Shown here piece after piece: positions 1 to 15,608 of a stretch of DNA of 64,000 nucleotides. The first letter of the stretch is position 1. Each line of letters starts with the position of its first letter. A program made the translations under genes and the position numbers. Origin of the DNA: Luteimonas sp. MC1825 (GTDB lineage: Bacteria > Pseudomonadota > Gammaproteobacteria > Xanthomonadales > Xanthomonadaceae); the NCBI RefSeq assembly GCF_014764385.1, contig NZ_CP061714.1:1426001-1490000 (forward strand), read 5' to 3'. Below the pieces are notes generated by a model. That model did no database searches. It worked only from the letters and a program-made list of their open reading frames with translations, and had not been told where the DNA came from.

Positions 1-774
1 GCCACGGGCACGGAACGCTGGACGGCCAAGGTCACCAGCGAAGTCATCGCCGCACCGGCGATCGGCCAGGGCCTGGTGCTGGTGCGGTCCAATGAAGGAC
101 GCGTCACCGCGTTCGACGCGGCCACCGGCCAGCGCCGCTGGTTCTGGGTGCAGGACCTGCCCACGCTCACCGTCCGCGGCAATGCGCCGGTGACGCTTGG
201 CCCCGGTCACGCCTTTGTCGGCATGGACGATGGTCGCGTGGTCGCGCTTGCCCTCGGCGATGGCCGGGTGCTGTGGGAGCAGCCGATCTCGCTTGGCGAC
301 GGCCGCACCGAGCTCGATCGCATGGCCGACGTCGACGGTGCGCCGGTGCTCGAGGACGCGGTCCTGTTCGCGAGCAGCTACAAGGGACGCACGATGGCCT
401 TCGATGCGCCGACTGGCCGCCCGCTGTGGGCGTCGGAAAGCGGCGGCGCAGGCAGCGTGGCCGTGGGCAGCGATCGCCTCGTGGTGAGCGACCGGACCGG
501 CACCGTATGGGCGATCGACAAGTACGTCGGCACCGCCTACTGGCAGCAGCCCGCGCTGGCCAACCGCAACCTCGGTCCCGCGCGCATCCATGGCGGCCAT
601 GCGGTGGTCGGTGATTTTGACGGTTACCTGCACTGGATGCGCCTGCTGGACGGCGAGTTCGTGGCGCGTGCGCGCGCCGGTCGCAGTGCACTCACCGGTC
701 CTCCGGTCGTGGTCGACGGCATCCTCGTGGTCCAGGACGTCGGCGGCGACATCAGCGCCTGGCGCATCGACTGA
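1..774 (+). CDS. bamB: Outer membrane assembly lipoprotein BamB, C-terminal part (5' end outside window)
   Basis: The reading frame is open from the first base, so the gene is cut by the window edge and about 257 C-terminal residues remain. The fragment is built of PQQ-type beta-propeller repeats, visible as recurrent blades such as AFDAATGQRRW, ALGDGRVLWEQ and AFDAPTGRPLWAS. BamB is a periplasmic lipoprotein of the BAM complex that helps BamA insert beta-barrel proteins into the outer membrane; the signal peptide would lie upstream of the window. The der gene follows after only 3 bases, the usual bamB-der order in gammaproteobacteria, which supports the assignment and suggests cotranscription. 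Confidence 0.93.
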   Translation, partial: ATGTERWTAKVTSEVIAAPAIGQGLVLVRSNEGRVTAFDAATGQRRWFWVQDLPTLTVRGNAPVTLGPGHAFVGMDDGRVVALALGDGRVLWEQPISLGDGRTELDRMADVDGAPVLEDAVLFASSYKGRTMAFDAPTGRPLWASESGGAGSVAVGSDRLVVSDRTGTVWAIDKYVGTAYWQQPALANRNLGPARIHGGHAVVGDFDGYLHWMRLLDGEFVARARAGRSALTGPPVVVDGILVVQDVGGDISAWRID

Positions 775-777
775 CCC

Positions 778-2193
778 ATGCTGCCACTGGTCGCTCTGGT
801 CGGTCGCCCGAACGTCGGGAAGTCGACGCTGTTCAATGCGCTGACGCGCACCCGCGATGCGCTGGTCCATGACCAGCCCGGGGTCACCCGCGACCGTCAC
901 TACGGCGTGTGCCGCCTGGACGAGGACCGGCCGTTCGCGCTGGTCGACACCGGCGGCATCTCCGCCGGCAACGCCCATCTCGAAACCGGCAACCTTGCGG
1001 GCGCCACCGCGCGCCAGGCCCGCGCAGGCGCCGAGGAAGCCGACCTCGTGCTGTTCGTGGTCGATGGCCGCGAAGGACCCTCGGCGCTGGACGACGAGAT
1101 CCTCTCATGGCTGCGCAAGGCGTCGCGGCCCACGTTCCTGGTGGTCAACAAGACCGACGGGATCGACGCGCGCGAATCGCTCGCGGAATTCTCGCGCTAC
1201 GGCTTCAGCGACGTGTTCGCGGTGTCGTCGGCGCACCGGCACGGCATCGACGACCTGGTCGACGATATCCTGGCCAGGTTGCCGGAGCAGGGCGAGGCAC
1301 CGGTGCCGGACAACGATCCGGAACGGATCCGCGTCGCCTTCGTCGGTCGCCCCAATGTCGGCAAGTCGACGCTGGTCAACCGCATCCTCGGCGAGGAGCG
1401 GATGATCGCCTCCGAAGTCGCCGGCACCACGCGCGATTCGATCGCCGCCGACCTCGAGCGCGACGGCCGCCGCTACCGGCTGGTCGACACCGCCGGCATC
1501 CGCCGCAAGTCGCGCGTCGACGAAGCGGTGGAAACCTTCTCGATCATCAAGACCCTGCAGTCGATCGAGCAGTGCCAGGTGGCGGTGGTGATGATCGATG
1601 CCAACGAAGGCGTGACCGACCAGGACGCCAGCGTGCTGGGCGCGGTGCTCGATGCCGGACGCGCCCTGGTGGTGGCGGTGAACAAGTGGGACGGCCAGAG
1701 TGACTACCAGCGCGAGCAGGTCGAGTCGTTGCTGTCGCGCAAGCTCGCCTTCGTGGAGTGGGCGGAGGCGGTGCGCATCAGCGCGCTGCACGGCTCCGGA
1801 CTGCGCGAACTGTTCCGCGCCATCCACCGCGCGCACGCCTCGGCCACGCGCCAGTTCAGCACCGCCGAGGTCACGCGCGCGGTCGAAGTGGCCTACGAAT
1901 CCAATCCGCCGCCGGTGGTGCGCGGACATACCGCCAAGCTGCGCTTCGCGCACCCGGGTGGTGAAAACCCGCCGACCATCGTCATCCACGGTACGCGCCT
2001 GCGCACCTTGCCCGACAGTTACAAGCGCTACCTGGAAAACTTCTTCCGCAAGCGCTTCAAGCTGGTCGGAACGCCGGTGCAACTGGTGTTCAAGGAAGGC
2101 GAGAACCCCTACAAGGACCGCAAGAACGTGCTCAGCACGCGCCAGGTGGTCAAGAAGCGGCGGATGATCCGCCACGTCAAGCGCGGGAAGTGA
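778..2193 (+). CDS. der: Ribosome-assembly GTPase Der (EngA)
   Basis: A 471-residue protein with two consecutive GTPase domains, each with its own P-loop GRPNVGKS (residues 9-16 and 190-197), plus DTGG/DTAG switch motifs and an NKxD-type motif in each half. The C-terminal KH-like domain ends in a basic tail. Der binds the 50S subunit and is needed for its late maturation. The length fits the family (about 465-490). The ATG lies 3 bases after the bamB stop. The mobA start overlaps the der stop by 4 bases (GTGA), so bamB-der-mobA-moeA looks like one transcription unit. Confidence 0.97.
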   Translation: MLPLVALVGRPNVGKSTLFNALTRTRDALVHDQPGVTRDRHYGVCRLDEDRPFALVDTGGISAGNAHLETGNLAGATARQARAGAEEADLVLFVVDGREGPSALDDEILSWLRKASRPTFLVVNKTDGIDARESLAEFSRYGFSDVFAVSSAHRHGIDDLVDDILARLPEQGEAPVPDNDPERIRVAFVGRPNVGKSTLVNRILGEERMIASEVAGTTRDSIAADLERDGRRYRLVDTAGIRRKSRVDEAVETFSIIKTLQSIEQCQVAVVMIDANEGVTDQDASVLGAVLDAGRALVVAVNKWDGQSDYQREQVESLLSRKLAFVEWAEAVRISALHGSGLRELFRAIHRAHASATRQFSTAEVTRAVEVAYESNPPPVVRGHTAKLRFAHPGGENPPTIVIHGTRLRTLPDSYKRYLENFFRKRFKLVGTPVQLVFKEGENPYKDRKNVLSTRQVVKKRRMIRHVKRGK

Positions 2194-2765
2194 ACGCCGG
2201 CGCGACGACGCTTGGCCTGCTGGCCGGAGGGCGCGCCACGCGCCTGGGCGGGATCGACAAGGCCTGGCTCGAACGCGGTGGCGTTGCCCAGGTGCTGCGC
2301 CTGGCGGATCGCGTCCGCAGCGAGGTGGACGCCGTGATGGCCAGTGCCAACCGCGATCATGATCGTTATGCCGCCCACGGCATGGCGGCGGTCGCGGACC
2401 GGTTCACCGGCATCGGTCCACTCGGGGGACTGGATGCCCTGGCCGAAGCGTGCGCCACGCCTTGGCTGCTGACGCTGCCGGTCGACCTGCTGTCGGTCAA
2501 CGACTGCCTGCTGCGCAGCCTGCGTGCGGCCGGCGAAACGGGCGCGTTTGCCGAAGACGATGACGGCATGCAGCCGCTGGTCGCGCTGTGGCGGGTGGCC
2601 GCCTTGCGCGCCGCACTCCCGGCGGCCATCGCGTCGGGCGCGCATGCGGTGCATCAGCTGCAGGCGGGCCTGGGCATGGCCCCGGTCCGCTTCGAGGGGG
2701 TGCGCTTCGGAAACCTCAACACGCCGTCGGATCTTGCCGCAGCCGGCATGGCGGCATCACCATGA
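2190..2765 (+). CDS. mobA: Molybdenum cofactor guanylyltransferase MobA
   Basis: A 191-residue nucleotidyltransferase with the N-terminal signature [17 protein letters not shown] (about residues 10-26), which matches the GTP-binding LAGGxSxRMGxxDK loop of MobA. MobA attaches GMP to Mo-molybdopterin to give the guanine dinucleotide form of the cofactor. The GTG start at 2190 overlaps the der stop (GTGA). The 3' end overlaps the moeA start (ATGA), so translation is probably coupled. The residue after the glycine pair is Ala rather than the usual Arg/Met, a small deviation. The alternative reading, a generic NTP transferase, is less likely given moeA and moeB next to it. Confidence 0.88.
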   Translation: MNAGATTLGLLAGGRATRLGGIDKAWLERGGVAQVLRLADRVRSEVDAVMASANRDHDRYAAHGMAAVADRFTGIGPLGGLDALAEACATPWLLTLPVDLLSVNDCLLRSLRAAGETGAFAEDDDGMQPLVALWRVAALRAALPAAIASGAHAVHQLQAGLGMAPVRFEGVRFGNLNTPSDLAAAGMAASP

Positions 2766-3997
2766 ACGATCCGGCGACGTTCCCGACGCGCATCAGCCAC
2801 GCGGAAGCGCTGGCGATCGTCCGCACCCTGGGCGTCGCCCACGCCACCGGCGCGCAGGACCTGTCGCTTGCGCGCGCGCACGGCCACGTGCTGGCCGCGG
2901 ACCTGGTGGCGGGCATCGCGCAGCCGCCGTTCGACAATTCGGCGATGGACGGCTACGCGCTGCGCCATGCGGATCTGGCGAATGTTGGCACCACCTGCCT
3001 GCGGCTGGTGGGCGAGCAGTTCGCCGGCCGCGCCCAGCCCTTGCTGGTGGGCGCCGGTGAATGCGTGCGGATCACCACCGGCGCACCCATGCCTTCGGGC
3101 ACCGACACCGTGGCCATGAAAGAGGACACGTGTGTCGATGGTGACCGCGTGGACGTACTGGTGGCGCCTGCCGCAGGCCGTCACGTGCGCCTTGCCGGCG
3201 AAGACTGCGTGCCTGGCGACCTCCTGCTGCGCGCGGGCGAAGTGCTCACGCCCGCGCGCATCGCGCTGGCCGCGTCGCAGGGCGTGCCGACGCTGGCGGT
3301 CGCGCGCCGACCGACCGTGGCCGTGTTCACGACCGGCGACGAACTGGTGGAGCCGGGCCTGCCGCTGGCGCCCGGCCAGATCCACAACAGCAACCGCGAA
3401 CTGCTGATGGGCCTGCTGCGCGCCGACGGCCTGGAGCCGGTCGCCTGGCCCACGCTGCCCGACGATCCCGCGCAGGTCGAGTCCGCGCTGCGCCACGCCG
3501 GCCATGCCTTTGACGTGGTGCTGACGTGCGGCGCGGTGTCCGCGGGCGAGAAGGACCATATTCCCGCGCTGCTGCAGGCCGAGGCGCGGATCGCCTTCTG
3601 GAAGGTGCGCATGAAGCCCGGCATGCCGCTGCTGCTGGCCGAAGGGGGTAGCCTCGGCGGAGCGCTGTTCCTGTGCCTGCCAGGCAACCCGGTTTCGGTG
3701 CTGGCGACGTGGCTGACCCTGGGCCGCCCGCTGGTGGACGCCATGCAGGGCCGGACGGCGCGACGTGCTCCGTGGCGGGCGCGGCTTGCGACCCCCTGGC
3801 GCAAGAACCACGAGCGCCTCGAGTTCCTGCGCGGGCGACTGCGGCAGGGCGCGGACGGCGTGCCGGAGGTGGAGCCGAGTCCGGCGGATGGCTCACACCG
3901 CATGCGCGCGGCGGCGGATGCCGATGTGTTGCTGGTGCTGGACGAGGGCCCCCGGGACTACCCGGCAGGTGCGTTCGTCGATGTAGTGCCGTGCTGA
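2762..3997 (+). CDS. moeA: Molybdopterin molybdenumtransferase MoeA
   Basis: The protein has 411 residues, near the family norm. The N-terminal signature PPFDNSAMDGYA (residues 55-66) is the MoeA hallmark. Further on are TTGDEL, the MoCF-domain segment GAVSAGEKD (a variant of GGVSxGxxD), KPGMPLL and LPGNPVSV, all typical of the molybdate-insertion active site. MoeA inserts molybdate into adenylylated molybdopterin in the cytoplasm. The ATG at 2762 lies inside the mobA stop (ATGA), which favours it over upstream in-frame starts. With mobA before it and moeB after it, the locus supplies molybdenum cofactor, although no molybdoenzyme is encoded in this window. Confidence 0.95.
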   Translation: MNDPATFPTRISHAEALAIVRTLGVAHATGAQDLSLARAHGHVLAADLVAGIAQPPFDNSAMDGYALRHADLANVGTTCLRLVGEQFAGRAQPLLVGAGECVRITTGAPMPSGTDTVAMKEDTCVDGDRVDVLVAPAAGRHVRLAGEDCVPGDLLLRAGEVLTPARIALAASQGVPTLAVARRPTVAVFTTGDELVEPGLPLAPGQIHNSNRELLMGLLRADGLEPVAWPTLPDDPAQVESALRHAGHAFDVVLTCGAVSAGEKDHIPALLQAEARIAFWKVRMKPGMPLLLAEGGSLGGALFLCLPGNPVSVLATWLTLGRPLVDAMQGRTARRAPWRARLATPWRKNHERLEFLRGRLRQGADGVPEVEPSPADGSHRMRAAADADVLLVLDEGPRDYPAGAFVDVVPC

Positions 3998-4063
3998 ACC
4001 GGGCGAAGCGCGCATCCTGTCCACCTCGGGTTTCCCGCAGTCGGCGAAGCGACGGCAATGGTC

Positions 4064-4069
4064 GATAAT
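4064..4069 (+). promoter_or_regulatory. Candidate -10 element (GATAAT) immediately upstream of moeB
   Basis: GATAAT ends 6 bases before the ATG at 4076, so transcription would begin at or within a base of that start codon. No clear -35 is seen. The position argues that translation starts at 4076 and not at the in-frame ATG at 4058, which would lie upstream of the promoter. The message would be leaderless or nearly so. Confidence 0.4.
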
Positions 4070-4075
4070 CACGGC

Positions 4076-5212
4076 ATGCCTGCCAACGAAGCCACGCCGC
4101 GCGAGGCGCAGCGGCGACACGCTGCCGGCGCCCGCCTGGTCGACGTGCGCGAGGAACACGAGCGCAGCGCCGGCATGGCCGACGGCGCCGTCGGCATTTC
4201 ACGTGCTGAACTCGAGGACGACCCGGGCTTCCACTTCCCGGACCGCGACACCGAACTGGTGTTGATCTGCCAGACCGGTGGCCGCTCGATGCTCGCCGCC
4301 GAGTCCTTGCAGCGGCTCGGCTATCGCCACGTCGCCTCCGTGCGCGGCGGCACGCTGCGCTGGATCGCGGAAGGCCTGCCGGTCACGCGACCACCCGCGC
4401 ACGAGGTCGACAGCGATTTCCACGAGCGCTACTCGCGGCACCTGCTGCTCCCGGAAGTCGGCGCTCGCGGCCAGCGCCGGCTGGAGGCCTCCCGCGTGCT
4501 GATGCTGGGCGCGGGCGGCCTGGGGTCGCCGGCGGCGTTCTACCTGGCTGCGGCCGGCATCGGCCACCTGCGCATCGCCGACGACGACATCATCGAGCGC
4601 AGCAACCTGCAGCGCCAGATCCTGCATACCGACGCCGACATCGGCATGCCCAAGGTCGACTCCGCCGAGACGCGCCTGTCGGCGCTCAACCCGCGCATCA
4701 CCGTCGAAGCGGTCCGCGAACGGGTCACCTCAGGCAACGTCGAACGCCTGCTCGAGGGCGTCGACCTCGTGGTCGACGGTGCCGACAACTTCGCCGTGCG
4801 CTACCTGCTCAACGATGCCTGCGTGAAGCTCGCAATCCCCCTCGTGTACGGCGCAGTGCACAGGTTCGAAGGCCAGGTGAGCGTGTTCGACGCCGGCCGC
4901 CACCGCGGCCAGGCGCCGTGCTACCGCTGCCTGTTCCCCGAGCCGCCGCCGCCGGAGTCGGCACCCAGCTGCAGCGAGGCCGGCGTGCTCGGCGTGCTGC
5001 CCGGCGTGATCGGCATGCTGCAGGCCACCGAGGCACTCAAGCTGCTGCTGCACGTTGGCGAGCCGCTTGCCGGTCGCCTGCTGCACTTCGATGCGCTGGG
5101 AATGCACTTCCGCGAAACCACGCTGCGGCCGGATCCCGGATGCCCGGTATGCGCGCCCGGCACGCCGTTCCCCGGCTACATCGACTACGCCGCCTTCTGT
5201 TCGGGCGCCTGA
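4076..5212 (+). CDS. moeB: Molybdopterin-synthase adenylyltransferase MoeB with N-terminal rhodanese domain
   Basis: About 378 residues. The N-terminal ~105 residues form a rhodanese domain with the active-site loop CQTGGRSM (Cys about residue 65). The rest is a ThiF/MoeB E1-like domain with the nucleotide-binding GAGGLGSP, the ERSNLQRQ motif, and two zinc-binding pairs (CYRC and CPVC). MoeB adenylates the C-terminal glycine of MoaD; a fused rhodanese can supply the sulfur for the thiocarboxylate. The domain order is rhodanese first, the reverse of eukaryotic MOCS3/Uba4 and of MoeZ. It could also serve ThiS-like partners, but mobA and moeA just upstream favour molybdopterin. An in-frame ATG at 4058 would add 6 residues. 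Confidence 0.9.
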   Translation: MPANEATPREAQRRHAAGARLVDVREEHERSAGMADGAVGISRAELEDDPGFHFPDRDTELVLICQTGGRSMLAAESLQRLGYRHVASVRGGTLRWIAEGLPVTRPPAHEVDSDFHERYSRHLLLPEVGARGQRRLEASRVLMLGAGGLGSPAAFYLAAAGIGHLRIADDDIIERSNLQRQILHTDADIGMPKVDSAETRLSALNPRITVEAVRERVTSGNVERLLEGVDLVVDGADNFAVRYLLNDACVKLAIPLVYGAVHRFEGQVSVFDAGRHRGQAPCYRCLFPEPPPPESAPSCSEAGVLGVLPGVIGMLQATEALKLLLHVGEPLAGRLLHFDALGMHFRETTLRPDPGCPVCAPGTPFPGYIDYAAFCSGA

Positions 5213-5297
5213 CGCGGCGCTGCGGCGTCGCCGCCGCGTGAGCGATCGGCGGCTTTGATGCCCTAGGCTGTGCGCTGCATCCGGGGAGCGACGATCG

Positions 5298-6323
5298 ATG
5301 GCCAGACCCTCAGCTTGGCAACTGCTCGTTTGCGCGGCGACGCTCTGGTTGCTGGGCGCGGCCGGTACCGCACAGGCCGCCGACCCGTGTCCATTGCTGC
5401 GCGCGCAGACCGGCTCGCCCGCCATCGTCACGCGCATCGCCGCTGTCGCCTGCGAGGAGCACCAGCTCTGGTACCGGCCCTTCATCGATCGGGAAGGTCG
5501 CCTGGCCGGTTCGCAAGTTCGCGAGGCCGAGGCGGCGCTGCTCGCCAACGGCCAGCCGGCGTGGCTGCGCGTGGCCGACTACTGGCGCGGCAGCGGCCTG
5601 CTGTACCAGGCGCTGCAGCGCCCGGGCGCGAACGACTGCGTGCAGGCCAACGGCGCGTACGCGGCGCCCGCCTGTCGTGCCTTCATCGTCGATACCCCGT
5701 GGTCCGCCGCCTTCGTCTCATGGGTGCTGGGGCGTGCGGCGCTGCCGGGGTTCCGGGGTTCGGCAAGCCATGTCGGCTACGTGCGCGACGCCTACCGTGA
5801 TCCCGAGGGGAGCGCCTACCGGGTCGCCGATCCGCGCGCGGTGCGGCCGGGGCAGGGCGACCTGCTGTGCTATGTGCGCGTGGCCGCGCGCAGCTACGGA
5901 TTTCCCGGGCTTGCCAGCCTGTTGAGCAGTGACGACAGCGGCCTCGGCATGCACTGCGACATCGTGGTGGCCGCGCAACCCGGCGACGCGACGGCGTACC
6001 TGGTCGGCGGCAACGTGCTGGACGGGGTCACGATGCGCTTGCTGCCGCTCACCCCCGGTGGACAGTTCGCCGAGCTTCCGACGCGACCGGTGGATGGCGC
6101 CAGCTGCACGCCGGACACGCCGGCCGGGTGCAGCGCCAATCGCCAGGACTGGGCAGTGCTGCTGCAGCTGCGGCCGGCGCAGGAGCTCGCCGGGCTTGCG
6201 CCTGCACGGGCAGTCCTGCCACCGGCCATGGCGCCGTCATCCCCGCGGTGCTGCGTGAACTGCGTGGTCGGTTCGGGTGTTCCGCGCTGTCCTGCAAGCC
6301 GACCTTTGAATCAGGGACAATGA
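5298..6323 (+). CDS. Secreted DUF2272 protein (papain-like/NlpC-type fold suspected)
   Basis: A 341-residue protein with a signal peptide (basic start, hydrophobic stretch, cleavage near AQAA-D at residue 27). The central part carries the DUF2272 signature TPWSAAFVSWVLG, followed by a conserved histidine region (GMHCDIVV). DUF2272 proteins are predicted to have an NlpC/P60-like fold, but here a Ser/Ala stands where a catalytic Cys would be expected in WSAAF, so enzymatic activity is uncertain. A GGGGAG ribosome-binding site lies about 10 bases before the ATG. The gene stands between moeB and folD with its own spacing; no functional link is evident. Confidence 0.72.
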   Translation: MARPSAWQLLVCAATLWLLGAAGTAQAADPCPLLRAQTGSPAIVTRIAAVACEEHQLWYRPFIDREGRLAGSQVREAEAALLANGQPAWLRVADYWRGSGLLYQALQRPGANDCVQANGAYAAPACRAFIVDTPWSAAFVSWVLGRAALPGFRGSASHVGYVRDAYRDPEGSAYRVADPRAVRPGQGDLLCYVRVAARSYGFPGLASLLSSDDSGLGMHCDIVVAAQPGDATAYLVGGNVLDGVTMRLLPLTPGGQFAELPTRPVDGASCTPDTPAGCSANRQDWAVLLQLRPAQELAGLAPARAVLPPAMAPSSPRCCVNCVVGSGVPRCPASRPLNQGQ

Positions 6324-6347
6324 CGCCCCCACGCGCACGGCATCGGT

Positions 6348-8764
<2,417 letters not shown>

Positions 8765-8765
8765 G

Positions 8766-8983
8766 ATGGCTTCGCCCTCCGGCAAGCCACCCCGCCGGCG
8801 GCGCCTCGGCACGGGACTCCTGGTCCTGCTGCTGCTTGCCGCCGGCGTGTTCGCCTACGGCGAATACCGCGCCTGGCAGCTGCGTGATTCCTGCACCGGC
8901 AACGCCGGCCGCTGGGACCGCGAACGCCAGCAATGCACCTTCCACGGCGGCGAAGTTCCCGCGCCGCCCCTGAGCCCGCCTCC

Positions 8984-8987
<4 letters not shown>
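8766..8987 (+). CDS. Small single-pass membrane protein between guaB and guaA
   Basis: A 73-residue ORF that I do not recognise. It starts one base after the guaB stop and its stop overlaps the guaA ATG (ATGA), so it is fitted into the operon. It has a basic N terminus ([10 protein letters not shown]), one hydrophobic helix (about residues 15-31), then a short soluble tail with two cysteines ([16 protein letters not shown]) and a proline-rich end. The arrangement suggests an inner-membrane anchor with a small periplasmic, possibly disulfide-bonded, head. No function can be assigned. Confidence 0.62.
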
Positions 8988-10563
<1,576 letters not shown>

Positions 10564-10567
<4 letters not shown>

Positions 10568-11067
10568 GGCCTGCATTGCACGCGCCCGAAGCCGACACCG
10601 CACGCGACCTGCACTGGATGCACCACGCCCTTTCCCTCGCCGACCGCGCGCAGGGCGAGGACGACGAGATCCCGGTAGGGGCGGTGCTGGTGGACGCGGC
10701 AGGGAGGTTGCTCGGCGAAGGCTGGAACCGCAACATCACCGAGCACGATCCCAGCGCGCATGCCGAGATCGTCGCCATGCGCGAGGCAGGCAGGACGCTG
10801 GGCAACCACCGCCTGCTCGGCTGCACGCTGTACGTAACGCTGGAGCCCTGCGCGATGTGCGCCATGGCGATGGTGCACGCGCGCGTGGAGCGCGTGGTAT
10901 TTGGCGCCACGGATCCCAAGACCGGTGCGGCAGGCAGCGTGTTCGACCTGCTGGCCGACCCGCGTCACAACCATCGCGTGTTGGTGGATGGTGGCGTGCT
11001 GGCCGAGGAAGCCGGCGCGCGCCTGCGCAGCTATTTCCGTGCCAAGCGCGGCCGCCCGCCGGCTTGA
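10564..11067 (+). CDS. tadA: tRNA-specific adenosine deaminase TadA
   Basis: About 167 residues with the cytidine/deoxycytidylate deaminase zinc site: HAEIVAM (zinc His and proton-shuttling Glu) and [11 protein letters not shown] (PCxxC zinc cysteines). TadA deaminates A34 of tRNA-Arg(ACG) to inosine. The GTG at 10564 is chosen because it overlaps the guaA stop (GTGA). Later starts (TTG at 10576, ATG at 10618) are possible, and the ATG would remove the first helix partly. The conserved [13 protein letters not shown] segment supports TadA over a guanine deaminase. Confidence 0.92.
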
Positions 11068-11120
11068 GGTTCGCGGCAGCGCGTTATCATGCGCATCCGT
11101 AGACATGGCAGGGAGCAGGC

Positions 11121-11675
11121 GTGGGCGCGAACGACAGGCTGGTCTGGATCGACCTTGAAATGACCGGGCTCGACACCGGCAGCGACACGATCCTCGAGAT
11201 CGCGACTGTCGTCACCGATGCCAACCTCGAGGTGCTGGCCACCGGCCCGGAGCTTGCGATCGCGCATCCGCTCGAACGCCTCGAAGCGATGGACGACTGG
11301 AACCGCAACCAGCATGGCCGATCCGGCCTGTGGCGGCGCGTGCTGGAGGAGGGCGTCGACATGGCCGAGGCGGAGGAGCGCACTCTGGCCTTCCTCGCCG
11401 AATGGATCGGGCCGAACCAATCCCCGATCTGCGGCAACTCGATCTGCCAGGACCGGCGTTTCCTGCACCGCTGCATGCCGCGGCTGGAGCGTTATTTCCA
11501 CTACCGAAACCTCGACGTGAGTACGGTCAAGGAACTGGCGCGGCGCTGGGCTCCGGAGGTCCTTGCGGGCGTGCGCAAGGCCGGCACGCACACCGCGCTC
11601 TCCGACGTGCAGGACTCCATCGCCGAACTGCGCCACTACCGCCAGGCGATGGGCGCCTTCGCTCCGCACGACTGA
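11121..11675 (+). CDS. orn: Oligoribonuclease Orn
   Basis: A 184-residue DEDDh 3'-5' exoribonuclease that finishes RNA decay by degrading dinucleotides, including pGpG from c-di-GMP turnover. Exo I is [10 protein letters not shown] (Asp11, Glu13). Exo II ([11 protein letters not shown]) and exo III ([11 protein letters not shown]) follow, and length is typical. It starts with GTG preceded by GGGAG at good spacing. TATCAT at 11085-11090 is a candidate -10 element. It is probably transcribed separately from guaA-tadA, which end 53 bases upstream. Confidence 0.95.
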   Translation: MGANDRLVWIDLEMTGLDTGSDTILEIATVVTDANLEVLATGPELAIAHPLERLEAMDDWNRNQHGRSGLWRRVLEEGVDMAEAEERTLAFLAEWIGPNQSPICGNSICQDRRFLHRCMPRLERYFHYRNLDVSTVKELARRWAPEVLAGVRKAGTHTALSDVQDSIAELRHYRQAMGAFAPHD

Positions 11676-11783
11676 GTACGCGCCGCGCACCGTCATGCCC
11701 GGCGCGCGGCCCGTCCTGCTCGGGTCCGGGTACGGCGCAAGCGTTGCGCTACCCTTCCCGCGACAGCCAACGAGAAGCGACCG

Positions 11784-13052
11784 ATGACATCACGCCTGCA
11801 CTGGCTGCTGCTGCATCTGACCCGCAAACTCTGGTTCCGCGCCAGCCTGTTCTCGGTGATCGCGGTGGGAACCGCGCTTGCCGGCGCGTTGGCAAGCCCT
11901 TACATACCGGCCGAGCTTGCCGCCCAGCTCGGCGCCAATGCAGTCGGCAACATCCTCGACATCCTGGGCTCCAGCATGCTGGCGGTCACCATCTTCTCGC
12001 TCAGCACCATGGTGTCGGCCTATGCATCGGCGACCAGCAGCGCCACTCCGCGTGCGATCCAGCTGTTGCTGGCGGACACGACCAGCCAGAACACGCTGGC
12101 GATCTTCATCGGCTCGTTCGTGTTCAGCCTGGCTGGCCTGATCGCATTGAGCACCGGGTACTACGGCGAGCAGGGCCGCCTTGCCCTGTTCGTGGTGAGC
12201 CTGGCGGTGACCGTGGTGATCGTGGTGGCCCTGCTGCGCTGGATCGATCACGTATCCAGGCTCGGCCGCGTCGGTGACACCACCGACCGGGTCGAGGAGG
12301 CTGCCAGCGCCGCCATGCGCAGCCGCCGCGAACTGCCGCACCTGGGCGGCCAGCCCCTGCGCGATCCGGGTCAGGACATCCCCGGCGATGCCCGCACGAT
12401 TCGATCACGCTGCATCGGGTACGTGCAGCACATCGACATGGGTGCGTTGCAGGAGTTGGCTGGATCCCACCACGGGCAACTGTTCCTGTGCGTACTGCCC
12501 GGGGCGTTCGTCGATCACTCGCGGGCCCTTGCGCACGGTCTTGGCATGCCGGCCAACGACAAGGTCGATGCGTCGGTGTGCAAGGCCTTCACCATCCAGG
12601 ACACGCGGTCGTTCGACCAGGACCCCCGTTTCGGGGCTTCGGTGCTGTCGGAAATCGCTTCACGGGCGCTGTCACCCGCGATCAACGACCCGGGCACCGC
12701 GATCGACGTGATCGGTCGCGCGGTGCGCCTGCTGTCGATCTGGAGCGAGCCCGTCGAGCCTCGTGCAGTCGACTACCCGCTGGTGCACGTGCCCGGCATC
12801 GCGCTCATCGACCTGTTCTACGACCTGTTCACCCCGATCGCGCGCGATGGCGCAGCGGTGGTCGAGGTGGGTATTCGCCTGCAGAAGGGCTTGCGCGCAC
12901 TTGTCCATCTGGACGGACCACGCTATGCCCATGCCGCGCGACACCATTCGCGCCTTGCCTGCGAGCGCGCGATGGCCGTGCTGCGGATCGAACACGACAA
13001 GGCGTCGATCCGCGCGCTTGCCGAAGAGATTGCCGGGAGCCCTGTCGCCTGA
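11784..13052 (+). CDS. DUF2254 family membrane protein
   Basis: A 422-residue integral membrane protein. The N-terminal part holds about four hydrophobic segments (starting LWFRASLFSVIAVGTALAG), including the conserved region FSLSTMVSAYASATSSATPR typical of DUF2254. The C-terminal ~230 residues are soluble and include the conserved RAISPAINDPGTA-like segment (here RALSPAINDPGTAIDVIGR). DUF2254 proteins are widespread and uncharacterised. A GCGCAA-gcg-TTGCGC inverted repeat at 11735-11749 lies upstream. It converges on ppsA without a recognisable terminator between them. Confidence 0.8.
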   Translation: MTSRLHWLLLHLTRKLWFRASLFSVIAVGTALAGALASPYIPAELAAQLGANAVGNILDILGSSMLAVTIFSLSTMVSAYASATSSATPRAIQLLLADTTSQNTLAIFIGSFVFSLAGLIALSTGYYGEQGRLALFVVSLAVTVVIVVALLRWIDHVSRLGRVGDTTDRVEEAASAAMRSRRELPHLGGQPLRDPGQDIPGDARTIRSRCIGYVQHIDMGALQELAGSHHGQLFLCVLPGAFVDHSRALAHGLGMPANDKVDASVCKAFTIQDTRSFDQDPRFGASVLSEIASRALSPAINDPGTAIDVIGRAVRLLSIWSEPVEPRAVDYPLVHVPGIALIDLFYDLFTPIARDGAAVVEVGIRLQKGLRALVHLDGPRYAHAARHHSRLACERAMAVLRIEHDKASIRALAEEIAGSPVA

Positions 13053-13098
13053 CCCGATGCAGCCGGGCTCCCGTTCCGATCCGGGACGTACGACCCGC

Positions 13099-15483
<2,385 letters not shown>

Positions 15484-15608
15484 TCCGGAGATGCGAAGGG
15501 GTCACGCTGGGGAAGGAAGCCACGACGCCGGGGGCGCCGGCGGCCGACATTGGCTATTTTAGCAAGCCAGCACGCCGCAATGCCCGCGGCTCCCCACAGG
15601 AACAACGC

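Noticed and set aside
4058..4075. ATG at 4058 as the moeB start
   Set aside because: It lies upstream of the GATAAT element that probably is the promoter -10, so it would not be transcribed from that promoter. It stays possible if transcription comes from moeA.
11735..11749. GCGCAA-GCG-TTGCGC inverted repeat as an operator of the DUF2254 gene
   Set aside because: It is short and GC-rich, likely by chance in this genome, and has no promoter element placed around it.
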